From Pseudomonadota bacterium (GTDB lineage Bacteria; Pseudomonadota; Alphaproteobacteria; SP197), in contig JAQCLG010000024.1 in NCBI GenBank assembly GCA_027592745.1, positions 1 through 32,976 on the forward strand: 32,976 bases of DNA, given 5' to 3'. Shown here piece by piece: positions 25,178 to 32,788 of this stretch. Under the pieces are notes generated by a model. It was not told where the DNA came from, did not search any database, and saw only the letters and a list, made by a program, of their open reading frames with translations. Within the stretch, counting starts at the first letter, position 1; every line of letters begins with the position of its first letter. A program made the position numbers and the translations under genes.

Positions 25178-26656
25178 ATATCCGATGGGTTAGGCTCCCT
25201 TACAGTCATCTTCACGGAATTCTACTACTGGGTCACGGTCGTCTTCATGTTCCTGATCCACGTCGGGTTCTGTGTCTACGAAGTCGGCGCCTCGCGCCGC
25301 AAGAACATCCAGCACACGTTGATGAAGAACACCATGGTGATCCCGCTGGTCACCGTGACCTTCTTCTACTTCGGCTGGTGGATCTATTTCGCGTTCGTCA
25401 ATTTCCCGATGCTGGCCTGGTTCGGGCCGGAGGATACGCCCATGTTCGCCTCGGCCGCCTTCGCGGTGCCGTGGTCGGAACTGATGGGCACCCACATGGG
25501 CGGTTCCGTCACCGTCCAGACCGACAGCCTGACAGCCGACGACACCATGTACTGGGCACGCATCAACGGCGTGTTCTGGGCGGCCTTCCTGCTCTTCTCG
25601 TGGACCACGGCCTCGATCATCTCGGGCGCGGTCATCGAGCGGATCAAGACCCAGGCCTTCCTGATCATCGCGGTCATGGTCGGCTCGGGCACCTGGATCA
25701 TCGACGCCGCCTGGGGCTGGTCCTGGAACGGCTGGATGGTGCAGCTCTGGGGTTTCCACGACGCCTACGCCTCCTCGGTGGTGCACGGCATCGCCGGCGG
25801 TTCGGCGCTCGGCGTGCTCTGCGTGCTCGGTCCCCGTCTCGGCAAGTTCGCCGCCGACGGCACGCCGCGCGACATTCCGCAGAACAATCCCTGGTTCGTC
25901 ACGGTCGGCCTGTTCCTGATCTACACGGGCTTCTGGGGTTTCTACGCGGCCTGCAACATTCCGATCATCGACTTCACGACGGTCGTGATGGGCCAGGAAG
26001 GCGAGTCCTTCTTCACCGCCACCAACATCTACCTGACGCCGACCTCGCTTTCGGCGATCACCTTCAACTTCCTGATGTCGCTGTCGGGCGGTCTGCTCGC
26101 CGGCTACGTGCTGTCCAGGGGCGATCCGTTCTGGAGCTATTCGGGCGGTCTGGCAGGTGTCATCACCACCTCGGCGGGCAATGACCTCTACCATCCGGTT
26201 GAGGCCATGATCATCGCCATGGCCGGTGTCTGGGTTGCCTACAAGCTGCACTACTGGGTCGAGCGCCGCTTCAAGATCGACGATGCCGTCGGTGCCGTTG
26301 CGGTGCACGGCTATGCCGGCTTCTTCGGCACGGTCGTGGCCGGCTTCATGTTGTGGGGTTATCCCTCCAATGTGACCGGCAACGAGATCGGCTGGTTCGG
26401 CAACGCCGGTGGCGTGGCCGCGATCAACCCGATCGGCAACTTCCTGGGTGCCGCCCTGTTCTTCGGGGGTCTTGGTTTCCTGCCCTGCTGGGTCGTTGCG
26501 AAGATCCTCAACGGCATGGGCTGGCTGCGGGTGCCGCGCGAGGTCGAACTCGCCGGTCTCGACACCCACGACTATGGCGATGCCTTCCCGTACTTCGCCT
26601 ATCGCGACACCAAGATGGAAGAAATCGACCGCCAGCTGGCCAAGGGCCAGCACTGA
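25178..26656 (+). CDS. Ammonium/methylammonium transporter (Amt family)
   Basis: This membrane protein of about 492 aa has 11 or so hydrophobic helices and Amt signatures. The pore histidines are in 'VVHGIAGGSALG' and 'AVHGYAGFFGTVVAG', and 'FVTVGLFLIYTGFWGF' and 'SLSGGLLAGYVLSRGD' are recognisable blocks. It would carry ammonium, or methylammonium, across the inner membrane. No ATG/GTG/TTG lies at a sensible distance from the strong GAGGGGG site (25163-25169). An in-frame ATA at 25178 is spaced ideally (8 nt) and gives the expected N terminus 'xSDGLGSLTVIFTEFYYW'. The nearest standard starts are TTG 25067 and ATG 25247, the latter inside the first helix. No glnK gene is adjacent. Confidence 0.9.
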   Translation: MSDGLGSLTVIFTEFYYWVTVVFMFLIHVGFCVYEVGASRRKNIQHTLMKNTMVIPLVTVTFFYFGWWIYFAFVNFPMLAWFGPEDTPMFASAAFAVPWSELMGTHMGGSVTVQTDSLTADDTMYWARINGVFWAAFLLFSWTTASIISGAVIERIKTQAFLIIAVMVGSGTWIIDAAWGWSWNGWMVQLWGFHDAYASSVVHGIAGGSALGVLCVLGPRLGKFAADGTPRDIPQNNPWFVTVGLFLIYTGFWGFYAACNIPIIDFTTVVMGQEGESFFTATNIYLTPTSLSAITFNFLMSLSGGLLAGYVLSRGDPFWSYSGGLAGVITTSAGNDLYHPVEAMIIAMAGVWVAYKLHYWVERRFKIDDAVGAVAVHGYAGFFGTVVAGFMLWGYPSNVTGNEIGWFGNAGGVAAINPIGNFLGAALFFGGLGFLPCWVVAKILNGMGWLRVPREVELAGLDTHDYGDAFPYFAYRDTKMEEIDRQLAKGQH

Positions 26657-26680
26657 CGGCCAGGCAAGGAGGAAGAAGCC

Positions 26681-26920
26681 ATGTCCACGAACGTCGAAAG
26701 CTGGGGCGACATCGCCAGCCTGGGTGCCATCTATCCCTTCCCGGGGATCGAATGGGCCCTGGCGATCGTTGCCGTCCTGATCTGGCTGGCCTGGCATTGC
26801 TGGCAGATCCGGTCCGAGAACGCCGAGTACGATGCCGCCCTGCGGCACTACCGCGAGGTCGGGCTCGACAAGGCACTCGACCATCGCGGCAACCACGACG
26901 GCATGACCGGCGGGCGCTGA
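26681..26920 (+). CDS. Small single-helix membrane protein downstream of amt
   Basis: This 79-aa protein has one clear membrane helix ('[19 protein letters not shown]', about residues 23-41). A charged cytoplasmic-type tail follows, with '[20 protein letters not shown]'. An AAGGAGG ribosome site sits just before the ATG. It is 24 bp after amt and ends before a shared terminator, so it is in the amt transcript. I do not recognise it. A role as an accessory subunit or regulator of the transporter is inferred from position only. Confidence 0.8.
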   Translation: MSTNVESWGDIASLGAIYPFPGIEWALAIVAVLIWLAWHCWQIRSENAEYDAALRHYREVGLDKALDHRGNHDGMTGGR

Positions 26921-26940
26921 GCCACCGGCCACTCACGATG

Positions 26941-26975
26941 GAAAGGGGCGGCAGCGATGCCGCCCCTTTCTTTTG
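26941..26975 (+). terminator. Rho-independent terminator of the amt transcript
   Basis: A perfect 13-bp stem GAAAGGGGCGGCA / TGCCGCCCCTTTC with a GCGA tetraloop is followed by TTTTG, 20 bp past the small membrane protein stop. It separates the amt unit from fhs. Confidence 0.93.
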
Positions 26976-27000
26976 TCCCGCTCCGGGGAAAATCGCGCAT

Positions 27001-27036
27001 ACCAATGCAGGACCAATCCGTGCCGATCCGACCAAT
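27001..27036. promoter_or_regulatory. Three ACCAAT boxes upstream of fhs
   Basis: ACCAAT starts at 27001, 27012 and 27031 (the last two as GACCAAT). Starts are 11 and 19 bp apart, close to one and two helical turns. They lie about 40-75 bp upstream of the candidate -35 box, an activator-like position. The same core occurs in the GntR divergent promoter and before the GS-like gene. Confidence 0.45.
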
Positions 27037-27072
27037 CGGGACCGCGCGCGACACGGCTTGTCGATTCCGTGC

Positions 27073-27100
27073 GTGACAGGGATTCGGACGGGGCTAGAGT
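27073..27100 (+). promoter_or_regulatory. Candidate sigma-70 promoter of fhs
   Basis: GTGACA (27073-27078) and TAGAGT (27095-27100) are 16 bp apart. The GCTAGAGT style of -10 is common in alphaproteobacterial promoters. It would give a leader of about 40 nt before ATG 27147. Confidence 0.45.
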
Positions 27101-27146
27101 CCGCCGACCTCAACACCAGAGCCAGCATTCTTCACGGGGAGCATCC

Positions 27147-28829
27147 ATGGCGACGCCCAAGTCCGATATCGAAATTGCCCAGGCCGCCACGCTGCGGCCC
27201 ATCGTCGAACTGGCCAAGGATCGCCTCGGCATCGATGCCAAGCACCTGGTGCCCTACGGCCACGACAAGGCTAAGATCCGCCTGGACTACATCAACAGCC
27301 TGCAGGGCAAACCCGACGGCAAGCTGGTGCTGGTGACGGCGATCTCGCCGACCCCGGCGGGCGAGGGCAAGACGACGACCACCGTGGGCCTGGGCGATGC
27401 GCTGAACCGCATCGGCAAGAAGACCCTGATCTGCCTGCGCGAGCCCTCGCTCGGCCCCAGCTTCGGCGTCAAGGGCGGCGCGGCCGGCGGCGGTTACGCC
27501 CAGATCGTGCCGATGGAGGACATCAACCTCCACTTCACCGGCGACTTCCATGCCATCGGTGTCGCCAACAACCTGCTGGCGGCCCTGGCCGACAACCACA
27601 TGTACTGGGGCAACAGCCTCGACATCGACGAACGCCGCATCTCCTGGCGCCGCGTCGTCGACATGAACGACCGCGCCCTGCGCTCGATCGTCAACTCGCT
27701 GGGCGGTGTGGCCAACGGCTTCCCGCGCCAGGACGGCTTCGACATCACGGTGGCCTCCGAGGTCATGGCGATCTTCTGCCTGGCCCGCGACATCGACGAC
27801 CTGAAGCGCCGCCTGGGCAACATCGTGGTCGGCTACACCCGCGACAAGAAGCCGGTGCGCGCGCGCGACCTCAACGGCCAGGGCGCCATGGCGGCCCTGC
27901 TCAAGGACGCCATCCAGCCCAACCTGGTGCAGACCCTGGAGAACAACCCGGCCTTCGTGCACGGCGGTCCCTTCGCCAACATCGCGCACGGCTGCAACAG
28001 CGTGCTGGCGACCACCACCGCCCTGAAACTGGCCGACTACGTCGTCACCGAGGCCGGCTTCGGCGCCGACCTGGGCGCGGAGAAGTTCTTCGACATCAAG
28101 TGCCGCAAGGCCGGCCTGGCGCCCTCCGCGGTGGTCATCGTGGCCACCCTGCGGGCGCTGAAGATGCACGGCGGCGTCGCCAAGGACGACCTCAAGAACG
28201 AGAACGTCGCCGCGGTCGAGAAGGGTTTTGCCAACCTCGAGCGCCACATCCAGAACGTCGCCAAGTTCGGCGTGCCGGCGGTGGTCTCGGTCAACCGCTT
28301 CATCGCCGACACCGATGCCGAGATGAAGAAGCTGATCGCACTGTGCGACGCCATGGGCGTGAAATGCGTCGAGGCCAACCACTGGGCCGACGGCGGCGCG
28401 GGCGCCGAGGATGTCGCCCGGGCCGTGGTCGAGATCGTCGATGCCGGCAAGGGCAGCTTCAAGCCGCTCTATCCCGACGAGATGAAGCTGGAAGAGAAGA
28501 TCCGCACCGTCGCGCGCGAGATCTACCGCGCCGACGACATTTCCGTGCCCAGCGCGATCTCCAAACAGCTTGCCGAACTGGACGCCACGGAGGCGGGCAG
28601 GTTCCCGATCTGCATGGCCAAGACGCAGTACAGCTTCTCGACCGACGCCACCGCCAAGGGTGCGCCGACCGGCTTCGACATTCCCGTGCGCGAGGTTCGC
28701 CTTTCGGCCGGCGCCGAGTTCGTCGTCGTCATCACCGGCGAGATCATGACCATGCCCGGCCTGCCGCGCGTGCCCTCGGCCGACAAGATCGACGTCGACG
28801 CTTCCGGCAAGATCTCCGGCCTGTTCTGA
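27147..28829 (+). CDS. fhs: Formate-tetrahydrofolate ligase
   Basis: This 560-aa cytoplasmic enzyme makes 10-formyl-tetrahydrofolate from formate, ATP and tetrahydrofolate. The N-terminal '[11 protein letters not shown]' and the P-loop TPAGEGKT (residues 69-76) are family hallmarks, followed by '[20 protein letters not shown]', '[16 protein letters not shown]', '[20 protein letters not shown]' and '[15 protein letters not shown]'. Length is standard (about 557). GGGGAG precedes the ATG. It has its own promoter region with ACCAAT boxes, downstream of the amt terminator. In this context it may feed or drain a C1 pool created by demethylation (inference). Confidence 0.97.
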   Translation: MATPKSDIEIAQAATLRPIVELAKDRLGIDAKHLVPYGHDKAKIRLDYINSLQGKPDGKLVLVTAISPTPAGEGKTTTTVGLGDALNRIGKKTLICLREPSLGPSFGVKGGAAGGGYAQIVPMEDINLHFTGDFHAIGVANNLLAALADNHMYWGNSLDIDERRISWRRVVDMNDRALRSIVNSLGGVANGFPRQDGFDITVASEVMAIFCLARDIDDLKRRLGNIVVGYTRDKKPVRARDLNGQGAMAALLKDAIQPNLVQTLENNPAFVHGGPFANIAHGCNSVLATTTALKLADYVVTEAGFGADLGAEKFFDIKCRKAGLAPSAVVIVATLRALKMHGGVAKDDLKNENVAAVEKGFANLERHIQNVAKFGVPAVVSVNRFIADTDAEMKKLIALCDAMGVKCVEANHWADGGAGAEDVARAVVEIVDAGKGSFKPLYPDEMKLEEKIRTVAREIYRADDISVPSAISKQLAELDATEAGRFPICMAKTQYSFSTDATAKGAPTGFDIPVREVRLSAGAEFVVVITGEIMTMPGLPRVPSADKIDVDASGKISGLF

Positions 28830-28836
28830 TCGCCAG

Positions 28837-28867
28837 CCGCACGGCGCCCCCGACGGGCGCCGTGCGG
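28837..28867 (+). other. Perfect 13-bp hairpin between fhs and the GFA gene
   Basis: CCGCACGGCGCCC and GGGCGCCGTGCGG pair perfectly around a CCGAC loop. No T-run follows. It may stabilise the fhs 3' end while allowing read-through into the GFA gene 24 bp downstream. Confidence 0.55.
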
Positions 28868-28890
28868 CCGGGAAACGACGGGAGACGACG

Positions 28891-29346
28891 ATGGCCGACC
28901 CCCTGACCGGCGGCTGCTTCTGCGGCGCGCTGGCCTACACCGCCGAGCGGGGCGCCTGCCGCACGGTGGCGCACTGCCATTGCACGATGTGCCGCAAGCT
29001 GACCGGCGGCAGTTTCGCCACCTGGGTCGAGGTGCCGGCCGGGGGTTTCGTCTTCACCCGGGGCGAGCCCAGGCTGCTATGCTCTTCTGGATTTGCCGAG
29101 CGCCGCTTCTGCGGCGACTGCGGCTGTCACATCGCCTTCCAGTATGTCGGCGAGCGCGAGGAGATCGCCGACGTCGTCTGGATCGCCGCCGGCAGCCTCG
29201 ACAACCCCGGCGAACTGGTGCCCACGGACGTCATCTTCGCGCGCGAGACCCTGCCGTGGATGCCCGACGATGCCGCCCTGCCCCACTGGCCCGGCCAGAT
29301 GCCCTGGCTGCGCCCCGGCATCGACGAGGCGCCGGAAGCGTCCTGA
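28891..29346 (+). CDS. GFA-family (glutathione-dependent formaldehyde-activating type) zinc protein
   Basis: This 151-aa protein has the GFA/CENP-V zinc pattern: 'GGCFCGALAY' (CxC), 'AHCHCTMCRKLTGGSF' (CxCxxC) and 'RRFCGDCGCHIAFQY' (CxxC). The family founder, S-(hydroxymethyl)glutathione synthase, condenses formaldehyde with glutathione; most members have no tested activity. It follows fhs by 61 bp on the same strand. Its position next to a folate C1 gene and an amine-demethylation-like cluster fits formaldehyde handling, but that is inference. Confidence 0.88.
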   Translation: MADPLTGGCFCGALAYTAERGACRTVAHCHCTMCRKLTGGSFATWVEVPAGGFVFTRGEPRLLCSSGFAERRFCGDCGCHIAFQYVGEREEIADVVWIAAGSLDNPGELVPTDVIFARETLPWMPDDAALPHWPGQMPWLRPGIDEAPEAS

Positions 29347-29482
29347 AGCGGGACGCCGCCTTGAAAGCGGCCCCCTGCGGACGTACCTCTTGCAGCAAGG
29401 CGCGCGCGACCGGCCGATTCCGCCGCCGTCCGACGCGAGGACCGTGCCGCACCGTACCAACAGGCACCCAGGGGAGGGTCCC

Positions 29483-30148
29483 ATGACCACATTGAGCATC
29501 AACAGCACCGCGCCCGACTTCGAGCAGGATTCGACGCAGGGCAAGATCCGGTTCCACGAGTGGATCGGCGATTCCTGGGCGATCCTGTTCTCCCACCCCA
29601 AGGATTTCACGCCGGTCTGCACCACCGAACTCGGCACCGTCGCCGGCCTGATGCCGGAATTCACCAAGCGCAACACCAAGGTGATCGGCCTGTCGGTCGA
29701 TTCGCTGAAGGAACACGAGGGCTGGCTGCCCGACATCAAGGACGTCACAGGCAACAAGGTGACCTTCCCGATGCTGGCCGACACCGACCTGAAGGTCGCC
29801 AAGCTCTACAACATGCTGCCGGCCGCCGCGGGCGATGCCGCCGCGGGCCGCACCGCCGCCGACAACCTGACCGTGCGCACGGTCTACATCATCGGCCCGG
29901 ACAAGAAGATCAAGGCGATGCTGCTCTATCCCATGGCTTCGGGCCGCAACTTCCAGGAAATCCTGCGCCTGCTCGATTCCATGCAGTTGACCGCCAAGTT
30001 CCAGGTCGCCACCCCGGCCGACTGGAAGAACGGCGAGGACGTCATCATCGTGCCCGCGGTCAAGGACGAGGAGGCCAAGGCCAAGTTCCCCGGCGGCTGG
30101 AAGACCGTGAAGCCCTACCTGCGCGTGGTGCCCCAGCCCAAGGGCTGA
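29483..30148 (+). CDS. 1-Cys peroxiredoxin (Prx6 type)
   Basis: This 221-aa thiol peroxidase has the peroxidatic Cys46 in 'HPKDFTPVCTTEL'. The long C-terminal arm ('ATPADWKNGEDVIIVPAV', 'KFPGGWKTVKPYLRVVPQPK') is typical of the Prx6 group. It reduces peroxides in the cytoplasm. No second conserved Cys is seen, consistent with the 1-Cys mechanism. GGGGAGGG stands just before the ATG at 29483. A terminator follows directly, so it is probably monocistronic. Confidence 0.95.
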   Translation: MTTLSINSTAPDFEQDSTQGKIRFHEWIGDSWAILFSHPKDFTPVCTTELGTVAGLMPEFTKRNTKVIGLSVDSLKEHEGWLPDIKDVTGNKVTFPMLADTDLKVAKLYNMLPAAAGDAAAGRTAADNLTVRTVYIIGPDKKIKAMLLYPMASGRNFQEILRLLDSMQLTAKFQVATPADWKNGEDVIIVPAVKDEEAKAKFPGGWKTVKPYLRVVPQPKG

Positions 30149-30167
30149 TCGCCGCGTACGCAACGAC

Positions 30168-30201
30168 AGGGGCCCGGACGGCGACGTCCGGGCCCTTTGT
30201 A
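30168..30201 (+). terminator. Rho-independent terminator after the peroxiredoxin gene
   Basis: An 11-bp stem GGGCCCGGACG / CGTCCGGGCCC with a GCGA loop is followed by TTTGTATT. It overlaps the promoter region expected for uvrC. Confidence 0.85.
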
Positions 30202-30216
30202 TTCGGCGTTCCTGCG

Positions 30217-30224
30217 CTACATTG
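30217..30224 (+). promoter_or_regulatory. Candidate -10 element directly before uvrC (leaderless start)
   Basis: CTACATTG has TACATT ending 6 nt before the uvrC ATG at 30230, nearly the same arrangement as at uvrB. A -35 box is poor (TTTGTA, 16 bp upstream). Confidence 0.4.
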
Positions 30225-30229
30225 GAACC

Positions 30230-32161
30230 ATGGCAAAAGCAGACAGGGACGAGCGGCCGAGTCCGGAGAACGCAGGGCCGGCGACCGAGGACGCCAGCCC
30301 CGACGGCGCGCGGGGCGCGGCGGCGATCCAGCTTGCGCTGAAGACCATGCCCTCGAGCCCCGGCGTCTACCGCATGCTCTCCGACAAGGGCGAGGTGCTC
30401 TACGTCGGCAAGGCGCGCAACCTGAAGAACCGGGTCAGCAACTACGCCCAGCCTGGGCGCCTGGACCCGCGCCTGCACCGGATGGTGGCGACCACGGCGC
30501 GCATGGAGGTCGTCACCACCACGACCGAGGCCGAGGCGCTGCTGCTGGAAGCCAACCTGATCAAGAAGCTGAAGCCCCGCTTCAACGTCGTGCTGCGCGA
30601 CGACAAGTCCTTCCCCTACATCCTGCTGCGCAACGATCACGACTGGCCCCAGATCGTGAAGCACCGAGGGGCGCGGCGCCGCGACGGCGAGTATTTCGGC
30701 CCCTTCGCCTCGGCCGGTTCGGTCAACGAGACGGTGATCGCCCTGCAGCGCGCCTTCCCTCTGCGCAGCTGCACCGACCACGTCATCGCCAACCGCAGCC
30801 GCCCCTGCCTGCAGCACCAGATCAAGCGTTGCGTCGCGCCCTGCGTCGGCCTGGTCGGCGAGGACGAGTACGCCGGCCTTGTCGAGGATGCCCGCGCCTT
30901 CCTGAAGGGGCGCACCCGCGAGGTGCAGGAGCGCCTGGCGCACGGCATGCAGGAGGCCTCCGAGGCGCTGGACTTCGAGAAGGCCGCACAGCTGCGCGAC
31001 CGCATCCGGGCGCTCAACCACATCCAGGCGCACCAGGGCATCAACGTGGCGGCCATCGAGGAGGCCGATGTGGTGGCCATGCACCAGGCCGGCGGCCAGG
31101 CCTGCGTCCAGGTCTTCTTCATCCGCCAGGGGCGCAACTACGGCAACCGCGCCTATTACCCGACGCACACCAGGGACCAGGAGGAAGGCGCGGTGATCGC
31201 GGCCTTCCTGGCGCAGTTCTACGAGGACAAGGAGGTGCCGCGCCTGCTGCTGGTCTCCGCCCTGCCCGACAACCTGGACCTTCTGGCCGAGGCGCTGGCG
31301 ACGCGCGCCGGGCGCAAGGTGGAACTCTCCGTACCCCAGCGCGGCGACCGCAAGGTGCTGATGGCGCACGCCCTGCACAACGCCAAGGACGCGCTCGCCC
31401 GGCGCCTGGCCGAAAGCGCGACCCAGCGGGAGCTGCTGGAGGGCCTGGCCGACCGCCTGGGCCTTGAGGGGCCGCCGCAGCGCATCGAGGTCTATGACAA
31501 CAGCCATATCCAGGGCAGCCAGCCGGTCGGCGGCATGATCGTTGCCGGGCCCGAGGGTTTCATGAAATCGCAGTACCGCAAGTTCACGATCAAGGGCGCG
31601 GCGGCGAGCCCCGAGGCGACCGGCGGCGACGACTACGGCATGATGAAGGAGGTCCTGACGCGGCGCTTCTCGCGCCTGATGCGGGAGGATCCCGAACGCA
31701 CGGAAGGGGTCTGGCCCGACCTGGTGATCGTCGACGGCGGCCAGGGCCAGCTTTCGGTCGCCTGCGAGGTCTTCGAGGAACTGGGTATCACCGGCGTTGC
31801 CGTGATCGGCGTCGCCAAGGGGCCCGACAGGGATGCCGGGCGCGAGCGTTTCTTCGTGCCGGGGAAAACCCCGTTCCTGCTGCCCGAGCGCGATCCCGTG
31901 CTATATTTCGTGCAGCGCATCCGCGACGAGGCCCATCGCTTCGCCATCGGCGCCCACCGCCAGAAGCGGGGCAACCAGATCGGGCGCAGCCAGCTCGACG
32001 AGATCGCGGGCATCGGCGCCAAGCGCAAGAAGGCGCTGCTGCACCACTTCGGCTCGGCCCGCGGCGTTTCCGACGCCGCCCTGTCGGATCTCGAGAAGGT
32101 CGAGGGCGTCGACCGCACCGTGGCGCGCCGCATCTGGGAGCATTTCCACCCCAACGGGTGA
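30230..32161 (+). CDS. uvrC: UvrABC excinuclease subunit C
   Basis: This 643-aa nuclease makes both incisions in nucleotide excision repair. The N-terminal GIY-YIG domain starts near residue 40 ('SSPGVYRMLSDKGEVLYVGK', 'ARNLKNRVSNY'). A cysteine-bearing 'RPCLQHQIKRCVAPCVG' follows, then the UVR motif ('ALDFEKAAQLRDRIRAL'). The RNase H-like second nuclease has 'IEVYDNSHIQGSQPVGGMIV' and 'VIVDGGQGQLSVA'. C-terminal helix-hairpin-helix repeats are present ('IAGIGAKRKKALLHHFGS', 'VEGVDRTVARRIWEHF'). The ATG at 30230 is preferred over TTG 30197, which lies within terminator-proximal sequence. A charged 30-residue N-terminal extension precedes the domain. Confidence 0.97.
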   Translation: MAKADRDERPSPENAGPATEDASPDGARGAAAIQLALKTMPSSPGVYRMLSDKGEVLYVGKARNLKNRVSNYAQPGRLDPRLHRMVATTARMEVVTTTTEAEALLLEANLIKKLKPRFNVVLRDDKSFPYILLRNDHDWPQIVKHRGARRRDGEYFGPFASAGSVNETVIALQRAFPLRSCTDHVIANRSRPCLQHQIKRCVAPCVGLVGEDEYAGLVEDARAFLKGRTREVQERLAHGMQEASEALDFEKAAQLRDRIRALNHIQAHQGINVAAIEEADVVAMHQAGGQACVQVFFIRQGRNYGNRAYYPTHTRDQEEGAVIAAFLAQFYEDKEVPRLLLVSALPDNLDLLAEALATRAGRKVELSVPQRGDRKVLMAHALHNAKDALARRLAESATQRELLEGLADRLGLEGPPQRIEVYDNSHIQGSQPVGGMIVAGPEGFMKSQYRKFTIKGAAASPEATGGDDYGMMKEVLTRRFSRLMREDPERTEGVWPDLVIVDGGQGQLSVACEVFEELGITGVAVIGVAKGPDRDAGRERFFVPGKTPFLLPERDPVLYFVQRIRDEAHRFAIGAHRQKRGNQIGRSQLDEIAGIGAKRKKALLHHFGSARGVSDAALSDLEKVEGVDRTVARRIWEHFHPNG

Positions 32162-32210
32162 GCACCCGGCGCAGCGGTGCTATAAGGCAGCGTGACCTGG
32201 AGATCACCCG

Positions 32211-32771
32211 ATGCAGTGGCTGCCCAACGCACTCACCATCGCCCGCACCGGCGCGATCGTGCCGATCGCGGCGCTGCTGTTCTGCTCGGCGCCCGAGGCG
32301 CGCTGGGTCGCGCTGGCGCTTTATGTCGCGGCATGCCTGACCGATTTCCTCGACGGCTGGCTGGCACGGCGCTGGCAGGCGACCTCGGCACTGGGCCGGC
32401 TGCTCGACCCGATCGCCGACAAGGTGCTGGTCAGCGCCCTGATCGTCCTGCTGGTGTGGACGGGCGATGCTCCGGTCATTCCAGCCGTGCTGATCATCTT
32501 CCGCGAACTGCTGGTCTCGGGCCTGCGCGAACATCTCGCCGGCTACGCGGTGGTCATCCCCGTGACCCGTCTGGCCAAGTGGAAGACCACGCTGCAGATG
32601 ATCGCCGTCGGTTTCCTGCTGCCGGGGACGGTCGGCCCGGAACTCGGCGCCGGCATCTCGACCCTGGCCATCGGCCAGGTGCTGTTCTGGCTGGCTGCCG
32701 TGCTGACGGTGATCACCGGCTGGAGTTATCTCGTCACCAGCCTGCGGCGCATGAACGAGACCGCGCCATGA
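32211..32771 (+). CDS. pgsA: CDP-diacylglycerol-glycerol-3-phosphate 3-phosphatidyltransferase
   Basis: This 186-aa inner-membrane enzyme makes phosphatidylglycerol-phosphate. The CDP-alcohol phosphotransferase motif is complete: Asp48-Gly49, Ala52-Arg53, Gly62, Asp66 and Asp70, in 'TDFLDGWLARR' and 'GRLLDPIADK'. 'LPNALTIARTGAIVPIA' is the usual N terminus. Four to five hydrophobic helices are visible. It follows uvrC by 49 bp, an order found in many proteobacteria. The stop is part of an ATGA that opens a five-codon ORF just before moeA. Confidence 0.95.
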   Translation: MQWLPNALTIARTGAIVPIAALLFCSAPEARWVALALYVAACLTDFLDGWLARRWQATSALGRLLDPIADKVLVSALIVLLVWTGDAPVIPAVLIIFRELLVSGLREHLAGYAVVIPVTRLAKWKTTLQMIAVGFLLPGTVGPELGAGISTLAIGQVLFWLAAVLTVITGWSYLVTSLRRMNETAP

Positions 32772-32788
32772 GCGCGGGAGCCTGAGCC

